From: Brachyhypopomus gauderio | Taxonomy: Eukaryota > Chordata > Actinopteri > Gymnotiformes > Hypopomidae | NCBI RefSeq assembly: GCF_052324685.1 | Contig: NC_135225.1 | Location: 13,858,110-13,922,109, forward strand | Length of the DNA: 64,000 bases | Reading direction: 5' to 3' | Shown here: one piece after another, positions 33,015-44,445 of the stretch | Numbering within the stretch: position 1 is the stretch's first letter | Layout of the letters: every line of letters starts with the position of its first letter | The notes under the pieces: model-generated | Database searches by the model: none | What the model was told of the DNA's origin: nothing | Seen by the model: the letters and a program-made list of their open reading frames with translations, nothing else | Position numbers and translations under genes: made by a program

Positions 33015-33405
33015 TTTCATTCATTCTGAGGCCCCACAGAAAGTGACAAAATGTAACAGGCCATTTGCGTTGTACAGAGGAAGGAAGAAGTAAGGCCGTG
33101 TGTTTAGGGGGCACTGGCTGGCAGCACCGCAATCCTCATCATGTCAATCGGCTCATCCTGGACACGGTGAAGGACACTGCACAGGCCCACAGGGTTTAAA
33201 AACAAAACACTGCACACTTCCAATAAAACACTATGCTAGTGAGTGAGGACACAACATCATGCAAGTCGTGCAGGGATTCTCACCAACTCTCTGTACACAC
33301 ACAAAGTTCACACAGAGCCGCCCATCTGGCTGAAGGGCCATGCGGCCAGCAGGGAAGGCTTTGTGGGTCGATGACGGTTTTATGTAAGTATTTCAATGTG
33401 AAAGG

Positions 33406-34643
33406 TCAGAAGTTCATGAGGAGGTCGCGCTCCTGCACACTGGTGAAGAAGGGCTTCCCGAACACAAAGTAATGAAGGCCCGCACGCAGCTTCTCCGCCA
33501 TCGCCATGACGATGCTCAGATCCCCCTCCACGGTCAAGTCCAGGTCCGTCTTCATGTTGCGCAGAGATCTGAACGGCTTTCTCCCCTTCTGGCTGTAACG
33601 ATTAACACAACATCTGTGATTTGTACAGTATCGTGTAGGCACGTCCCACTCTGTCCAACCCTGGCCAATGGCAACACGGCCTCAGTTATGCAACATCGCA
33701 CGAGTGTTATGTGTTCTCAGTTGGCATGGCAGATCCCCAGCTAGCGGTGTTACTGTGTGCTGGTGGGAGGGGAGCTGGCAGCCTGCACCCACATCTACTC
33801 ATATTCACTAGTGACTGTGGCAGTGCTGAGACCCAAACTCAACTCTACTTGTTAAACAGGAGCGGGCGGAGCTACTCGGGAGGCTCTGAATATATGATCT
33901 ACATCTTAAATATTTAAATCTTAATATGCCACTACCTTCTCACCCTGAAAATGTTAAAGCAGTGAGTCACTTCTTTCATTTCTGTCACTAGGCAAAATTG
34001 TAGCAATTTGCATGACATAGGCCAGTGTGGTTAAATGGTAATGCCAGTCATATCTGGGTGTGGGTGACCATGGTGTTAAAGATGAGTGTTTACTCAATGA
34101 TTATGAGCATGGACAGTATATTTGTAATAATATGTCTTGTCTGTGCACATGAAATAGTGTCGCGCTATTATGTGGACTATAGTGTAGCATTGTGGTGAAA
34201 AATGTAATGTAGCATTTGCAGGATTTCACATCAGAGTTAACTAAAAGTTATATAATAAACTAATATTACATCATTTTACATAATACATTATACACTAATA
34301 TTACATTACATAATATATTAACAGTCAATGTAGTACTGCATTGTCATACCCTGGTCTGAGAGGGCCACAGTCCAGTGTGGCTTGGATCTGCTTAAACACA
34401 CCTGATTCAACTCTTCAATTAATTGCCAGGTTTAGAAGGTGTCTAGGCAGAGAATTCACCAAACTTTGTTGAACTCTGACCCTCCAGAACTAGACTTTGA
34501 CTGTAGAATGTAAGACTGTGTATTTGTACATACGTTTCATCTTCAATATATCTGAGCAGTGTCAGGGCTTTCCTGTGCAGCAGCAAGAGGAAATGGGACA
34601 AGTACACACTTCTCAAGGACAGGCCTGGCTTCAACAGGAAAAC

Positions 34644-34692
<49 letters not shown>

Positions 34693-37205
34693 GGAGACAG
34701 AGATATACCTGGCCTGATGAAATGTGTTCGGTGTTAAGCCTTCAGCGCACAGCAGGAGAACCTCTCACAGACCCATCTCTCCGAGAGGCAGCCCAGATGC
34801 TCAGTGTCATTTGTGAACGCAGGCACAGCAGAAAGCATCGTGCTGAAGAGACAAAGGCTCTCACCTCATCTATGAAGGACTTCACCAGCATGTCTTTGTG
34901 CATCACGTCCTGAAATATGTTCCTAGCCAGAAAGTACAATCATTATGATGTAGAGCAATGCATACATGACTTTTTATATATTTCTTTCAAGAGTCTGTCA
35001 TTATGGTTTAACAAGACTACAAGATCTTGGCCTTTCAGACTGGCCTGCTCACTGGAGGATTTTAGGTATACGAGGAAATTAGTCACACAGTAAGAGTGTA
35101 AAGAGCAGTGGAGCTGGGCCTCTAGGTGTATCCTGTGGGTGTGCATCAGTCCACCTTCCCATTACAGTGGCTTCAAAGCGATAGCAGCCTGTCTGGAGCC
35201 AGGGCAGGACTGAACCGAGACGCTGACTCGTGGGGTGGGGGTCGTACAGGTCAGGGGTGAAGGAGTCCTGGGCGTTGATGAGGTTGTCGGAGCTGATGTC
35301 GTCCTCGTTGGCGGCTCTCCACAGGGCACTGAGCTCAGCACGCATGTAGCGGCGCTGGTGGTACGTGTGCTCGTGGCACGGGGGCATCTGCTTCACCGTG
35401 TTGATGTCCACGTCGATGTGCGTGCTCGGGTAGGGGGAGTACAGAACCTGCCGGTAGGGCAGCACAAAGCTCCCGGTGGAGTCCTGAGGGGACAAGTCAC
35501 ATGACCACTCACACGGACCAACCCTCATGAACGACTTAACCCACAACATACTACCCACAGCTGTTCGGGAGAGCAACCCGAGAGACTTCCCCCAATCTTC
35601 CTAAACGTTACAGCCATCCACCTCCTAACCTTCCTGCCCATTATAGTCATACTGCTGAATGTTTTATAAACGACTTCCCAATACTTATATTAGCGTAGAT
35701 GTCACGCATCTTCAGAGTTAGTCATGTGACAGGAGGGTTCTGGGCCCCTCTGCTGTGTGTAGGAGAGCGCGACTGGAGATGTGATGGTACCTTCAGCAGG
35801 CCCTGGACGAACAGGCCGGTGTCGTACTTGAAGGAGCCCTCAGCCCGGCACAGGCGTGAGCACTTCCTCTCAGTGGGAGTGAGGAAGAGACACAGGGTGA
35901 GGACGACCTACCGCACAAAACAATCCGGCCAGTTTACAGACACCTCTCAGCTAGCAGCACTTCACACACAAACACAGTTTTGTCTGAGCAGAGTAACAAT
36001 ACTGAGCATGTAGGAGTGTGTGAGTTTGTGTGTGTGTGCGAGAGAGAGAGAGAGAGAGGGAGGGAGAGAATAGACCTTGTTGACTTTGTCTGGGTTGCTG
36101 CCAACAACCACGGAGCAGCCACAGGTCTGCAGATGAGAGCTGATGGATCTACAAAAAACAAAATAAAGAACTGTAGTCTCATTCTTTTTACAATACAGCA
36201 AACAAGCACATACACACATGCACTGAGAGAACTACCAGATTTTCATATATTCTTTACATATATTCACAATATATTTCCTATATATGTACATATAATATTT
36301 GACAATGAACACTTTTGGAAATATTAATATTTCTGGCATTCTGGGAAACATTCTAGTTTTTCAACAATTAGTCACTTTTGAGATCTCAGCACTCACTTGT
36401 GCAGGAAGTCCTCGTGACAGCTGTCTCCAATATCATCATCATTGAGTACCGTGTCTTTAATCTGTCACCAAACAAAAAGATGAAAAATACAGAAAACATC
36501 TCTCAAGCACAGAGAGAAAGAACATGAACGTGAGTGAGACTCACATCAACTTCCTCTGGTACGCTGTGTGTCTTCATGGAGGAGAGAAGCTCCATTATAG
36601 GAACGATCTCAGACGTCAACATGGAGATGATACTGTAACCCTGCAGCACAGACCAGAGCCCCACACGGGTCCGTTCAGAAGCAGACCAATCAGAATACAA
36701 AACCTTGAATTCTGATTTTCCACTCGGGAGCCGAGAACGGAGGAGGAAGGCCACGAACCTTCTGCATGCAGATGCGTCCCTTCCGCACGACGTGCTTGAG
36801 CCTCTCCACACACACGCTGTGCAGGGGCAGATAGAAGCCCAGCTCCACCTGGGGCAGGATGATGGACAGCGCGCACGTGTTCTTGTCGCCCTTCAGCTCG
36901 CCGTCGAAGATCAGCGAGACGATGATCACGCCCTTCTCCGCCAGGACGAAGAACTTCACGTCCACGGCGCCGCTTTCCGCGCTGCGGAGGATCTCGCCGT
37001 TCAACGTGTGGTTCGCCAGGAAGGTCACCTCGCCATCGCTGAGCAGCAGTGAGCCCTGACCTTTTGGGGCCCAGATGTGCCGAACTCGGGGCCCCAGAAT
37101 GTTGTCCCAGTATGCAAAGGTGGCGGCCAGCAGGGGGCACCATCCCTCCACTGCTACCTCGGTCTTTGCCACAGCAGGAGACTGTGGTGGGCAGACAGCA
37201 GACAT
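33406..37205 (-). CDS. c9orf72: C9orf72 (DENN-type guanine exchange/GAP complex subunit), nine coding exons
   Basis: Coding exons, complement: 36759-37205, 36545-36640, 36397-36461, 36076-36148, 35791-35907, 35248-35483, 34865-34922, 34534-34643 and 33406-33592. They join in phase to 462 residues (human about 481). Telltale segments are AATFAYWDNILGPRVRHIWA, DVKFFVLAEKGVIIVSLIFD, MELLSSMKTHSVPEE, LQTCGCSVVVGS, INTVKQMPPCHEH and FTSVQERDLLMNF. The known protein works with SMCR8 and WDR41 in autophagy, lysosome and small-GTPase control. The 20-residue segment encoded by mammalian exon 3 (after the GRIWMHK-like segment, here GRICMQK) has no counterpart: the intron between the first two coding exons is only 118 bases and reading continues in frame. 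A (CA)n tract abuts the exon-8-of-nine acceptor. LINGO2 lies upstream, as in human. Confidence 0.97.
34646..34689 (-). repeat. (GT)n tract at a C9orf72 3' splice site
   Basis: On the transcribed strand about 21 GT units run directly into TAG and the exon (complement 34643). The usual pyrimidine tract is thus replaced by a UG repeat in the RNA. Confidence 0.9.
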
Positions 37206-37790
37206 GGTGCCTCAAGCACACTTGTTTTCTTCCAAGGCTCACAGCACGGCAGTCTGATTCAGAGGTGACAAGCCAATCATTAGATCTATTTTTAACGTGT
37301 GTGTGTTTTTCAGCTATCTATACCTCCTGTGAAAAACAAAAACATGAATATAACCCATGGATTTACATATCAGACCACAGTAAACAGTCAAATCCAATAA
37401 GGAACATTTGTGTGTTTATAAATAGCCCAGTTATACATAATATGTGCTCTGAGCGCTACCAGTGCCATATTCATAAGCCTACAAGCAAAGGTTCCTCTAT
37501 TCAGACAAGACTAATGCAAAACAGCGGCCTATTATTATAGTAATGCCGACAATATCGATTACTGTATATAATAATAAAAACAGGAGGCACTGAAGTGGTA
37601 GAAGCACTGGTGTAAATAAATAATACAAAAGTTTAGGTGAAAAAAACGCTGTTTGAATTGTGTTTTACGACATTCCAAGCATGAGCTCTCAACAGAAATG
37701 TTGAAACATACAAAAGCATTATTTAATCTGACACAATCTTACTGGACACCGAAGCAATCCAGAGAAGAACCCGCTTACCTAAATTATTTA
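37206..37790 (-). promoter_or_regulatory. Probable C9orf72 5' untranslated exon and first intron
   Basis: A 3' splice-like site (gaatcag, then actgccgtg) lies about 50 bases before the ATG. A donor-like ttaggtaagc lies at about complement 37775-37785. A non-coding first exon ending there would match the mammalian layout. No GGGGCC array is present. Confidence 0.35.
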
Positions 37791-37799
37791 CAAGAATAA

Positions 37800-38468
37800 G
37801 CTGGGGTTTATATTTACGACCCTTCCAAAGGGTGTAAGCTGACAGGCTCCCTGCAGGTGGTCTTACAGCCGCCGCGCCAGGTTCACTCTCTGAGGCTCAC
37901 CAGCCACGTCTATGACAGCATCACCATCATGGAGATATGAGACCATCAGGTGTATAAGCGCAATTAGACCAAAACCTGCTCTTGTTAGTGTAATGTCTAA
38001 ATGTTTAAAATGTCCAATTCAGGAAATCCTTACCCGTTATTAAGCACGTCATGAAAATGTAATGATTTTCCTGTATTCTGTTGACAACTGCGAAGAAAAA
38101 GTGCTTGTTCCAAGAGTCGACAAACTTAATATTGCCCTCTAGTGGCAATATAAACATTGTGCTGCAGTGTTGTTTTTTATAATAAGTGCATTAATATAGG
38201 AATTTATTGCCAGTGTTGGCTTATGAGAAATTATTTAGAAGTTTGCACTTTCTGTGCGTTTGTTTATGCGTCATGAAAGAATCGTGAAGCCAACATTACG
38301 TAAGCGTCTCTCCCTGCACGTGCATTGGAGGTTGGGATATCAAATCTAGTGTCATGCAGTCCATCTGTCACTAGATGGGGATGTTATACTAGACTTTTAT
38401 ACTGCTATAATCGTGGCTCTGCAATTATGTATTGTAGTAGGACCTCTTGCTTAAATGCTGGCTCTCTC
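37800..38468. other. Non-coding stretch upstream of C9orf72
   Basis: No gene recognised. Probably contains the C9orf72 promoter. Confidence 0.4.
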
Positions 38469-38471
38469 TCT

Positions 38472-38476
38472 CACAC

Positions 38477-38535
<59 letters not shown>

Positions 38536-38626
38536 ACAGTAATAGACAGGACATACCAAACCTCATAGCACTACAGAGTATCATTCAGTATTGTCCTGAA
38601 ATTATATATATATAAATATATACAAA

Positions 38627-38700
<74 letters not shown>

Positions 38701-38793
38701 CACAGTAATAGACGAGACATACCAAACCTCATAGGACTACAGAGTATCATTCAGTATTGTCCTGAAATTATATATATAAAATATATACATAAA

Positions 38794-38863
<70 letters not shown>
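38472..38863. repeat. Compound VNTR: two 165-bp units each ending in a long (AC)n
   Basis: (AC)n tracts at 38472-38534, 38630-38698 and 38797-38863 are separated by two near-identical units. The units contain cagtaatagac, accaaacctcata and agagtatcattcagtattgt, then an AT-rich segment. The units span about 38535-38698 and 38699-38863. Confidence 0.9.
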
Positions 38864-38865
<2 letters not shown>

Positions 38866-41060
38866 AACTGGTCAAGAGATTTTACATTAAGGTTGAATTC
38901 AGTAACTGTAAAATCATCATGCAAGGTAGCATGTTTGACTAGGTAAAAAGTCATACTACGCACTGAAAGCTTGTCTGCTTAGACGATTCTTCTTAGATTT
39001 TCTGACAGAGAAAGAGGTATAGGCATTCAAGTTGTCATGGTAACAACATTGTGCAGCATCGTTAGAAACACTTTTAGGCAGCGCCTAGCAACCGTCTCCA
39101 TGCATCTAATGGTCATGTTACTAGACAGCAGTATGAAGAAGGCATCTGGGTTCATTGGCTGTCTGTCATAATGGCTATTGCCTCCAGATTGCTTCATAAC
39201 GTGTGAGTAACAGCTCATCTCGAGTTGAAATAATTGTGCCTTGCAGGATATTGGCCTTAGTCTGTGTATTTGTGCATGTACATGGAAATAAGTCCAGGTC
39301 TGTCGCTATACGTGTCCACACGTGCCCTCCAGTGAGCAGGACTCATTGCACTGATTAGCAGTTGTCATGTTTGCGTTTTACTGAGCTGTTACATCTGCCC
39401 CTGGTGAACTCCCTGCGCTCCACTCACCCTTCCAGCCTCCACTGGTGTGGAAGAGCGGAGACGCGCGCCTCCCGTGCTTCATGGAGGCATGAAGGGGGCT
39501 CTTATTTCTATATCAGCCCTCCTAATGCCCACAGCCTGTTCACACCACATACACAATGTGACTAGTGCATCAGTGTGCTGAGGCTGAAAACTGTGCACTC
39601 CCTGCGGCCGAGTCAGTCTGGGACACCAGTCTGGGCTTCCCGGTGCAAAACCAGCTTAACAGACCAGCAGGTACGAGCCTCACAAAAATGCCGGTGGCCT
39701 GCAGTCTGTGTGGAGAGTGACTGAGATCCAGGGCCCCGGGAGATTGGAGAAGAGCCCTGAGATTTATGACTTGGGTTCAGCTGGAGACGCACTGATCCTC
39801 CAGAACCCTTTGCTCCTTCTTTTCCCTGTTCAGCAGGCTAACTCGCGGCGGGGGTGAGCACCGGCTATCAGGCAGAAAGTCCCGGACATGCTGCCCCCCC
39901 ATTTTGGAGCTGACACTGGAAATTCATTGTCAAAATACCAAGCTGAGCTAAGAGGCAGCTATGAGAGCAGACTGTGCCACCCCAGAATGTGTTTTTCTCA
40001 GAATGGTTAAGACAGGAGTGGATAATAGACTCTGTAGTTTTTGTGTTTTTAGGTCAAGAACGGTATGACAGCTTGTAACTTTATAAAATAATGAGCCATT
40101 ATGGGATCCACACCCTCTTGTTTCCCTCTTCACTCCATCTCTTTCCCGCCAGACAACAGACGGGTCCTCGCGTCGGGCTGAAGGCTAAGCTCATGCATCA
40201 GTTCATGCTGCTATTGGTCTCGAAGGGAGAGCCACTCACACAGGAAAGCCACGCCCACTCTGGCTCTCACCTCTCAACTTACTCTGACAAAACACAGCAA
40301 GGTCAAGCTGCAGACAGTCAGGACACTACACCCTTATAGCGACACATCTTACAGCGATGACACCATCGATGAATCACTCCTCTCCCCCGGACACACACAT
40401 GCACAATAAAGGGCTAACAATCTTTCAAGCTTGTTAGATAAACTGTGCTGGATAGATAAATGGTGCTGGTTATGTAACTTGGCTACTTTTTGGGGTCTTT
40501 TTTATATTTTGTCTGTTCTTTTTCCCCCAGACGCAGCATTTCTACAGACCTCCTCAGTGCAGCTTCTGATTCCACAGCAGCCTCCATGTACCAGGAGGTG
40601 AACAGCGACCACCTTCTCCATCTGGCCATATGTCCACTGCATCAGTATAGAGAGAAGAACTTGGTCATCCTTCTCAATCCAAGTGAGGAGTGTCAGTAAT
40701 CCTGCCATAGACACCAGGCCTCATACCGCTGGGACCAATAACTGAGATTTCAGCTCACCTCTGCACTGCAGAAACATGACTTCAGCTTTTAGTCGACACT
40801 TCAACTCTTTGCTCTGACAGAGTATTGGCACTGTTTTCTTCTAAAGGGTCTCATGGAAGAGGTTGAACCACCTTTGAATACATTAGCTGATGGTTAGGTT
40901 TCACCAAATAATAAAAAAAATTTGTAGTCCTTGTTATTGTTGCTTGACAACAATATAGAGCAATATCAGGTAGACACAGGCAATACAGACACTGACCTGT
41001 CAGACCAGTACTAGGAACTCGAATCAGGAATTGTAACCACAATCAAGCCATATGATTCAT
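38864..41060. other. Intergenic stretch between C9orf72 and LINGO2
   Basis: No recognisable gene, RNA gene or transposon. The longest open frames (for example 40091-40339 and 40490-40699) have no domain and no splice context that I can defend. Confidence 0.45.
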
Positions 41061-41062
41061 AT

Positions 41063-41068
41063 TTATTT
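41063..41068 (-). terminator. Candidate polyadenylation signal of LINGO2
   Basis: A minus-strand aataaat lies about 910 bases past the LINGO2 stop. It would give a 3' untranslated region containing the minisatellite at 41165-41258. Motif only. Confidence 0.3.
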
Positions 41069-41164
41069 TCTTTGGAAAATATATCCAGATATTCAGTATG
41101 TAAAAACATTTGAGCAGCATTTGACAGAACATCCAAAAAACAGTTTCACAGATTTCCACTGAGT

Positions 41165-41258
41165 CACAAACACAGCCCCCCAGAACCCACAAACACAGCC
41201 CCCCAGAACCCACAAACACAGCCCCCCAGAACCCACAAACACAGCCCCCCTGAACCCA
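41165..41258 (-). repeat. 22-23-bp minisatellite, four units, G-rich on the LINGO2 sense strand
   Basis: Four head-to-tail units of cacaaacacagccccccagaac with a single change in the last. The minus strand therefore has four GGGGGG blocks spaced about 22 bases apart, within the likely LINGO2 3' untranslated region. Confidence 0.9.
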
Positions 41259-41979
41259 CCATGTCAAACAGGTCCTCACACTGGAACATCTTCACGACGA
41301 AATGGCAGACGCCTCTCTGCTTCCCCTAAAGACTCTTTTAACTCGAGGGTCTCCCAGGAGAGCACAGCGATTCAGAGCGAAACCAAACACTTCACAACAC
41401 AGCACAGCTCAGGCTTCTGTTTTTTTTTCCAGTAGATACTTTGCTTGTTGGGGAAGACGACTTGAATTTTTGCAGCGATTTGAAGGTTAATAATAATAGA
41501 ACGTAAATATGTATATAAATAGATTTCCCCCTCCCCCACAAATACGAGCTTTGTACAACAACTCAACCTCTTCACATGTCTGCACTCCCCAGGTAATGCT
41601 GTCCACAGCGCTGAAGAAAATGTGCAATCACTCTTTTTGGGCGAGTGGTTTCTATTTGAATAGCATGTATAAAGTCTGACAATTGAACACTTCCTTGTAA
41701 TACAGGCTGTGACACACATGCCCATGGATTGTACACTATATTTTTATACACAGGCATACACACATTCACACTAGAACACAATCTCCAGCTGAAGCTGTGG
41801 GCTGTGTAGCTCCCCAACCTCTACTGACCACAATATCACTGTTTCTTTTTCTTTTTGTTTCTTCGCTCGTTCTGTCCATTTCCATTCTTGTCTGTCGCGT
41901 CTGTCGCCGTCTCCCGTGGTTTGACTGTCGGCGGATCGCCGTCACGTTAACCTCTCTGCCTCTCCCCACTTCCCGGCCC

Positions 41980-43803
41980 TCATATCATCTTCATGTTGAC
42001 TCGTCGGGGGCCGCTGGTCTCCGTGAGATCACTGTGAGCCCCTTTCCTCTTGCGGGGCACGTACTGGATGTCAACACTGCCCCTGTGCTTGCCTTTACCC
42101 CGGCTCCAGGCAAACAGCAGCAGGAAACAGAAGAGGACCACTCCCAGGAAGCTGAGGCATCCCATCGCTGTGGACACCAAGATGGTGGTGAAGTCCAGCA
42201 CCATCCGGATGGTGTAGCGCTCGGTGCCATTGAGCGCGGAGCTGTTGTAGTCGGGGTCGAAGAGGAAGCTGTGGTTGGCGTAGAGCGCTCCGTCCCTGAT
42301 GCCCAGACTCTTGACCGCCAGTGTCACCGACAGGGTGGCGTTGCCGGCCGGGTTGGACGCCACGCACACGTAGACGCCGCTGTCCTGCCGCTCGGCCATC
42401 CGGAACTCCAGCGAACCGTTGCTGTGGACGACCATGCGTCCCGTGCTCTTGGTGGTGATGTGGCGTCTGTGCGGCGTGACCCAGGAGACGGAGGGGGACG
42501 GCGCTCCGTCCGCCGTGCAGTACAGCCACGCCCTCTGACCCTCCTCGGCCTGCGCCGGGTACGTCGACATGGAGATGACCCTGGGCTTGGTGCACACCAT
42601 GTGGCGGGACATCGAAGGCTCCACCACGTCGCCGAAGGGCTTCCCGGCAAGGACGGCAGGGGCGCTGCACTGGGGCGGCACGTCCCCGTAAGGCAGGGGC
42701 GGGGTCTTCTGCAGCAGCCAACGCAGGCGGCAGTCGCACACCAGTGGGTTCTGGCCAATCAGGAGGCCCTGCAGAGGCACGGAGGCGGGCAGGGCGGCGC
42801 GCTCCAGCGTAGCCAGCCGGTTGGAGGAGAGGTCGAGCAGGCGCAGGGACGACGCCCCCTGGAGTGCCTGGGCCTCCACGCGCACCAGCTGGGCCTGTCG
42901 CACGCGCAGGACCTCCAGGCGCTCCATGCCCCGCAGCCAGCCGGCGGGCAGCACCCTCAGGCGGCTGTACGACAGGTTCAGGTGCGTCAGGTAGGGCAGG
43001 TGGCCCAGCACCGGCGCCACCGACAGGTTGGTGTGGGTGACGAACAGCGTGCTGAGGTTGAGGCCCTGCAGGGCCGGGGTGGGCACGGCCTCCAGCGCCG
43101 GCCAGCGGTCCACCTCCAGGTGGCGCAGTCGGCTCAGGCCTTTGAAAGCACCGGGCAGCAGGTCGGCGATGTCCAGCTCGCGCAGACGCAGGCTGGCGAG
43201 GCCGTGCAGGTGCGCCAGGGCGTGGCCGGGCACGGCGCTCAGGTTGCAGCGCTGAAGCGTCAGCGAGCGTAACGCCGGCAGGCCGCTGAAGGCGCGCGGG
43301 GCGATGAACACCAGCTCGTTGTCGCCGAGCTCCAGCACGCGCAGCCGGCGCTGCTCCTCGAAGCCGTAATCCAGGAGGATGACCAGCCGGTTCTGACTGA
43401 TATCCAGCAGCGTCAGCTCGCCCAGGCCCGCCAAGGCGCCGCGTGGCAGCAGGGTGAGCTGGTTGCTGCGCAGACGTAGCGTGCGCAGGTGCGGCTGGGC
43501 CCGGAAGCTGCCCGGCTCCACTGACGACAGTAAGTTGTTGCTGAGGTCCAGCTCCTCCAGCTGGAGCAGAGCGGAGAAGTTCTGCGGCGTGACGGTACGC
43601 AGGCGGTTCTTGCTCAGGTCCAGCGCTCGCGTCTCGATGGGGATCCCCTCGGGCACCTGCGTCAGTCGTTTGCGGTGGCACAAGACGGAGCGCGTGGGCA
43701 CGGAGCACTCACAGCGGGCGGGGCAGGTCTCGGCAGGGGGCAGGAGCAGGAGGAGAGGCAGGAGGGAGAACCCCGCGGCACAGGAGAACAAAGAGAACAG
43801 CAT
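41980..43803 (-). CDS. lingo2: LINGO2-type leucine-rich repeat and Ig transmembrane protein
   Basis: A single coding exon of 607 residues (human LINGO2 is about 606). The ATG at complement 43801-43803 follows a 3' splice site (ccctgcag, then gtggtc), as in other LINGO genes with non-coding 5' exons. Order: signal peptide (about 1-27), LRRNT (CPARCECSVPTRSVLC), about twelve leucine-rich repeats, LRRCT (NPLVCDCRLRWLL), a C2-type Ig domain (ADGAPSPSVSWVTPHRR ... DSGVYVCVASN), one membrane segment (about 543-566, ILVSTAMGCLSFLGVVLFCF) and the tail ending NMKMI. The GIPIET, WVTP-RR and LYAN segments and the C9orf72 neighbour favour LINGO2 over LINGO1, 3 or 4; duplicated-fish paralogy (2a or 2b) is open. 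The family acts at neuronal surfaces. The exon is very GC-rich compared with its surroundings. Confidence 0.95.
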   Translation of the reverse strand: MLFSLFSCAAGFSLLPLLLLLPPAETCPARCECSVPTRSVLCHRKRLTQVPEGIPIETRALDLSKNRLRTVTPQNFSALLQLEELDLSNNLLSSVEPGSFRAQPHLRTLRLRSNQLTLLPRGALAGLGELTLLDISQNRLVILLDYGFEEQRRLRVLELGDNELVFIAPRAFSGLPALRSLTLQRCNLSAVPGHALAHLHGLASLRLRELDIADLLPGAFKGLSRLRHLEVDRWPALEAVPTPALQGLNLSTLFVTHTNLSVAPVLGHLPYLTHLNLSYSRLRVLPAGWLRGMERLEVLRVRQAQLVRVEAQALQGASSLRLLDLSSNRLATLERAALPASVPLQGLLIGQNPLVCDCRLRWLLQKTPPLPYGDVPPQCSAPAVLAGKPFGDVVEPSMSRHMVCTKPRVISMSTYPAQAEEGQRAWLYCTADGAPSPSVSWVTPHRRHITTKSTGRMVVHSNGSLEFRMAERQDSGVYVCVASNPAGNATLSVTLAVKSLGIRDGALYANHSFLFDPDYNSSALNGTERYTIRMVLDFTTILVSTAMGCLSFLGVVLFCFLLLFAWSRGKGKHRGSVDIQYVPRKRKGAHSDLTETSGPRRVNMKMI

Positions 43804-43952
43804 GACCACCTGCAGGGCAGGACAGAGAAGGCAGAGACACAACAATAGAGATGTGATCAGATGCTCCAATGACAGCTGCCCTACTGAACAGACACGAATG
43901 TACCGAAAGAGAAAAGAGCCCATATGAACCCGCTCACTCACTCACACACACA

Positions 43953-44032
<80 letters not shown>

Positions 44033-44445
44033 CACTCTCAAAAGCTTTTATTGTCTTACACACACGCAAAAACACAGTCATCTGTTGTCTTCACACTACA
44101 TTATTGTCCCTCACTTTGCAAGACATCTCCTACTCTTTACAGAGATGAGCCATTGTATTGATCGTGACACATGCGCGCGCACACATACGCGCACACAACT
44201 GCACACAGGCATAACCACACACAGCCACACGCACCCACACACCTACACTCATACCCCCGCACGAGCCCTCCTATCAGGCAGACTTCTCCAAACATGCTAT
44301 TGCCATGGAAACCCCACGTTCCCTTGGCACTAACCCTGCCTTGCCGATCTGAATCAATAAGGGGGGAAAGTGAAGTGCTGGCATTCCACAGGTCCGGCTC
44401 GACCCAGACCTCAGACACACGGCGCACGGCCACGCCCATCCAGGC
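43804..44445. repeat. LINGO2 intron sequence with (CA)n tracts
   Basis: Begins at the acceptor of the LINGO2 coding exon. A (CA)n run fills 43946-44029, followed by looser CA-rich sequence to about 44250. Open frames here are products of the repeat. Confidence 0.85.

Larger units (their letters stand above)
25341..34372 (-). repeat. Segmental duplicate B (complete PLAAT copy 2 and C9orf72 3' end)
   Basis: The probable ancestral arrangement, because only here does PLAAT connect with a complete C9orf72. It matches duplicate A (4566-8096) and duplicate C (19064-20930) apart from four insertions: 27219-29566, about 30714-31290, 31464-31808 and 31833-32889. Confidence 0.8.

Noticed and set aside
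32920..33132. A minus-strand frame conserved at 19969-20163
   Set aside because: The similarity reflects the segmental duplication of the C9orf72 3' untranslated region. The protein pattern resembles nothing known and the position is after the C9orf72 stop.
37206..37790. A GGGGCC hexanucleotide array in the first intron of C9orf72
   Set aside because: Looked for because of the human gene. No GGGGCC or CCCCGG run is present here.
41165..41258. A telomere-like interstitial repeat
   Set aside because: The unit does not contain TTAGGG/CCCTAA. It is a simple 22-bp minisatellite.
41797..43272. A 491-codon plus-strand open frame
   Set aside because: It lies antisense to the GC-rich LINGO2 exon, has repetitive low-complexity content and no known domain. 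It is a shadow frame, as is the long minus-strand frame at 42095-43708.
43869..44333. Open frames of threonine/histidine repeats
   Set aside because: Produced by the (CA)n microsatellite. The same holds for frames at 34497-34913, 38325-38615, 54030-54564 and 35980-36219.
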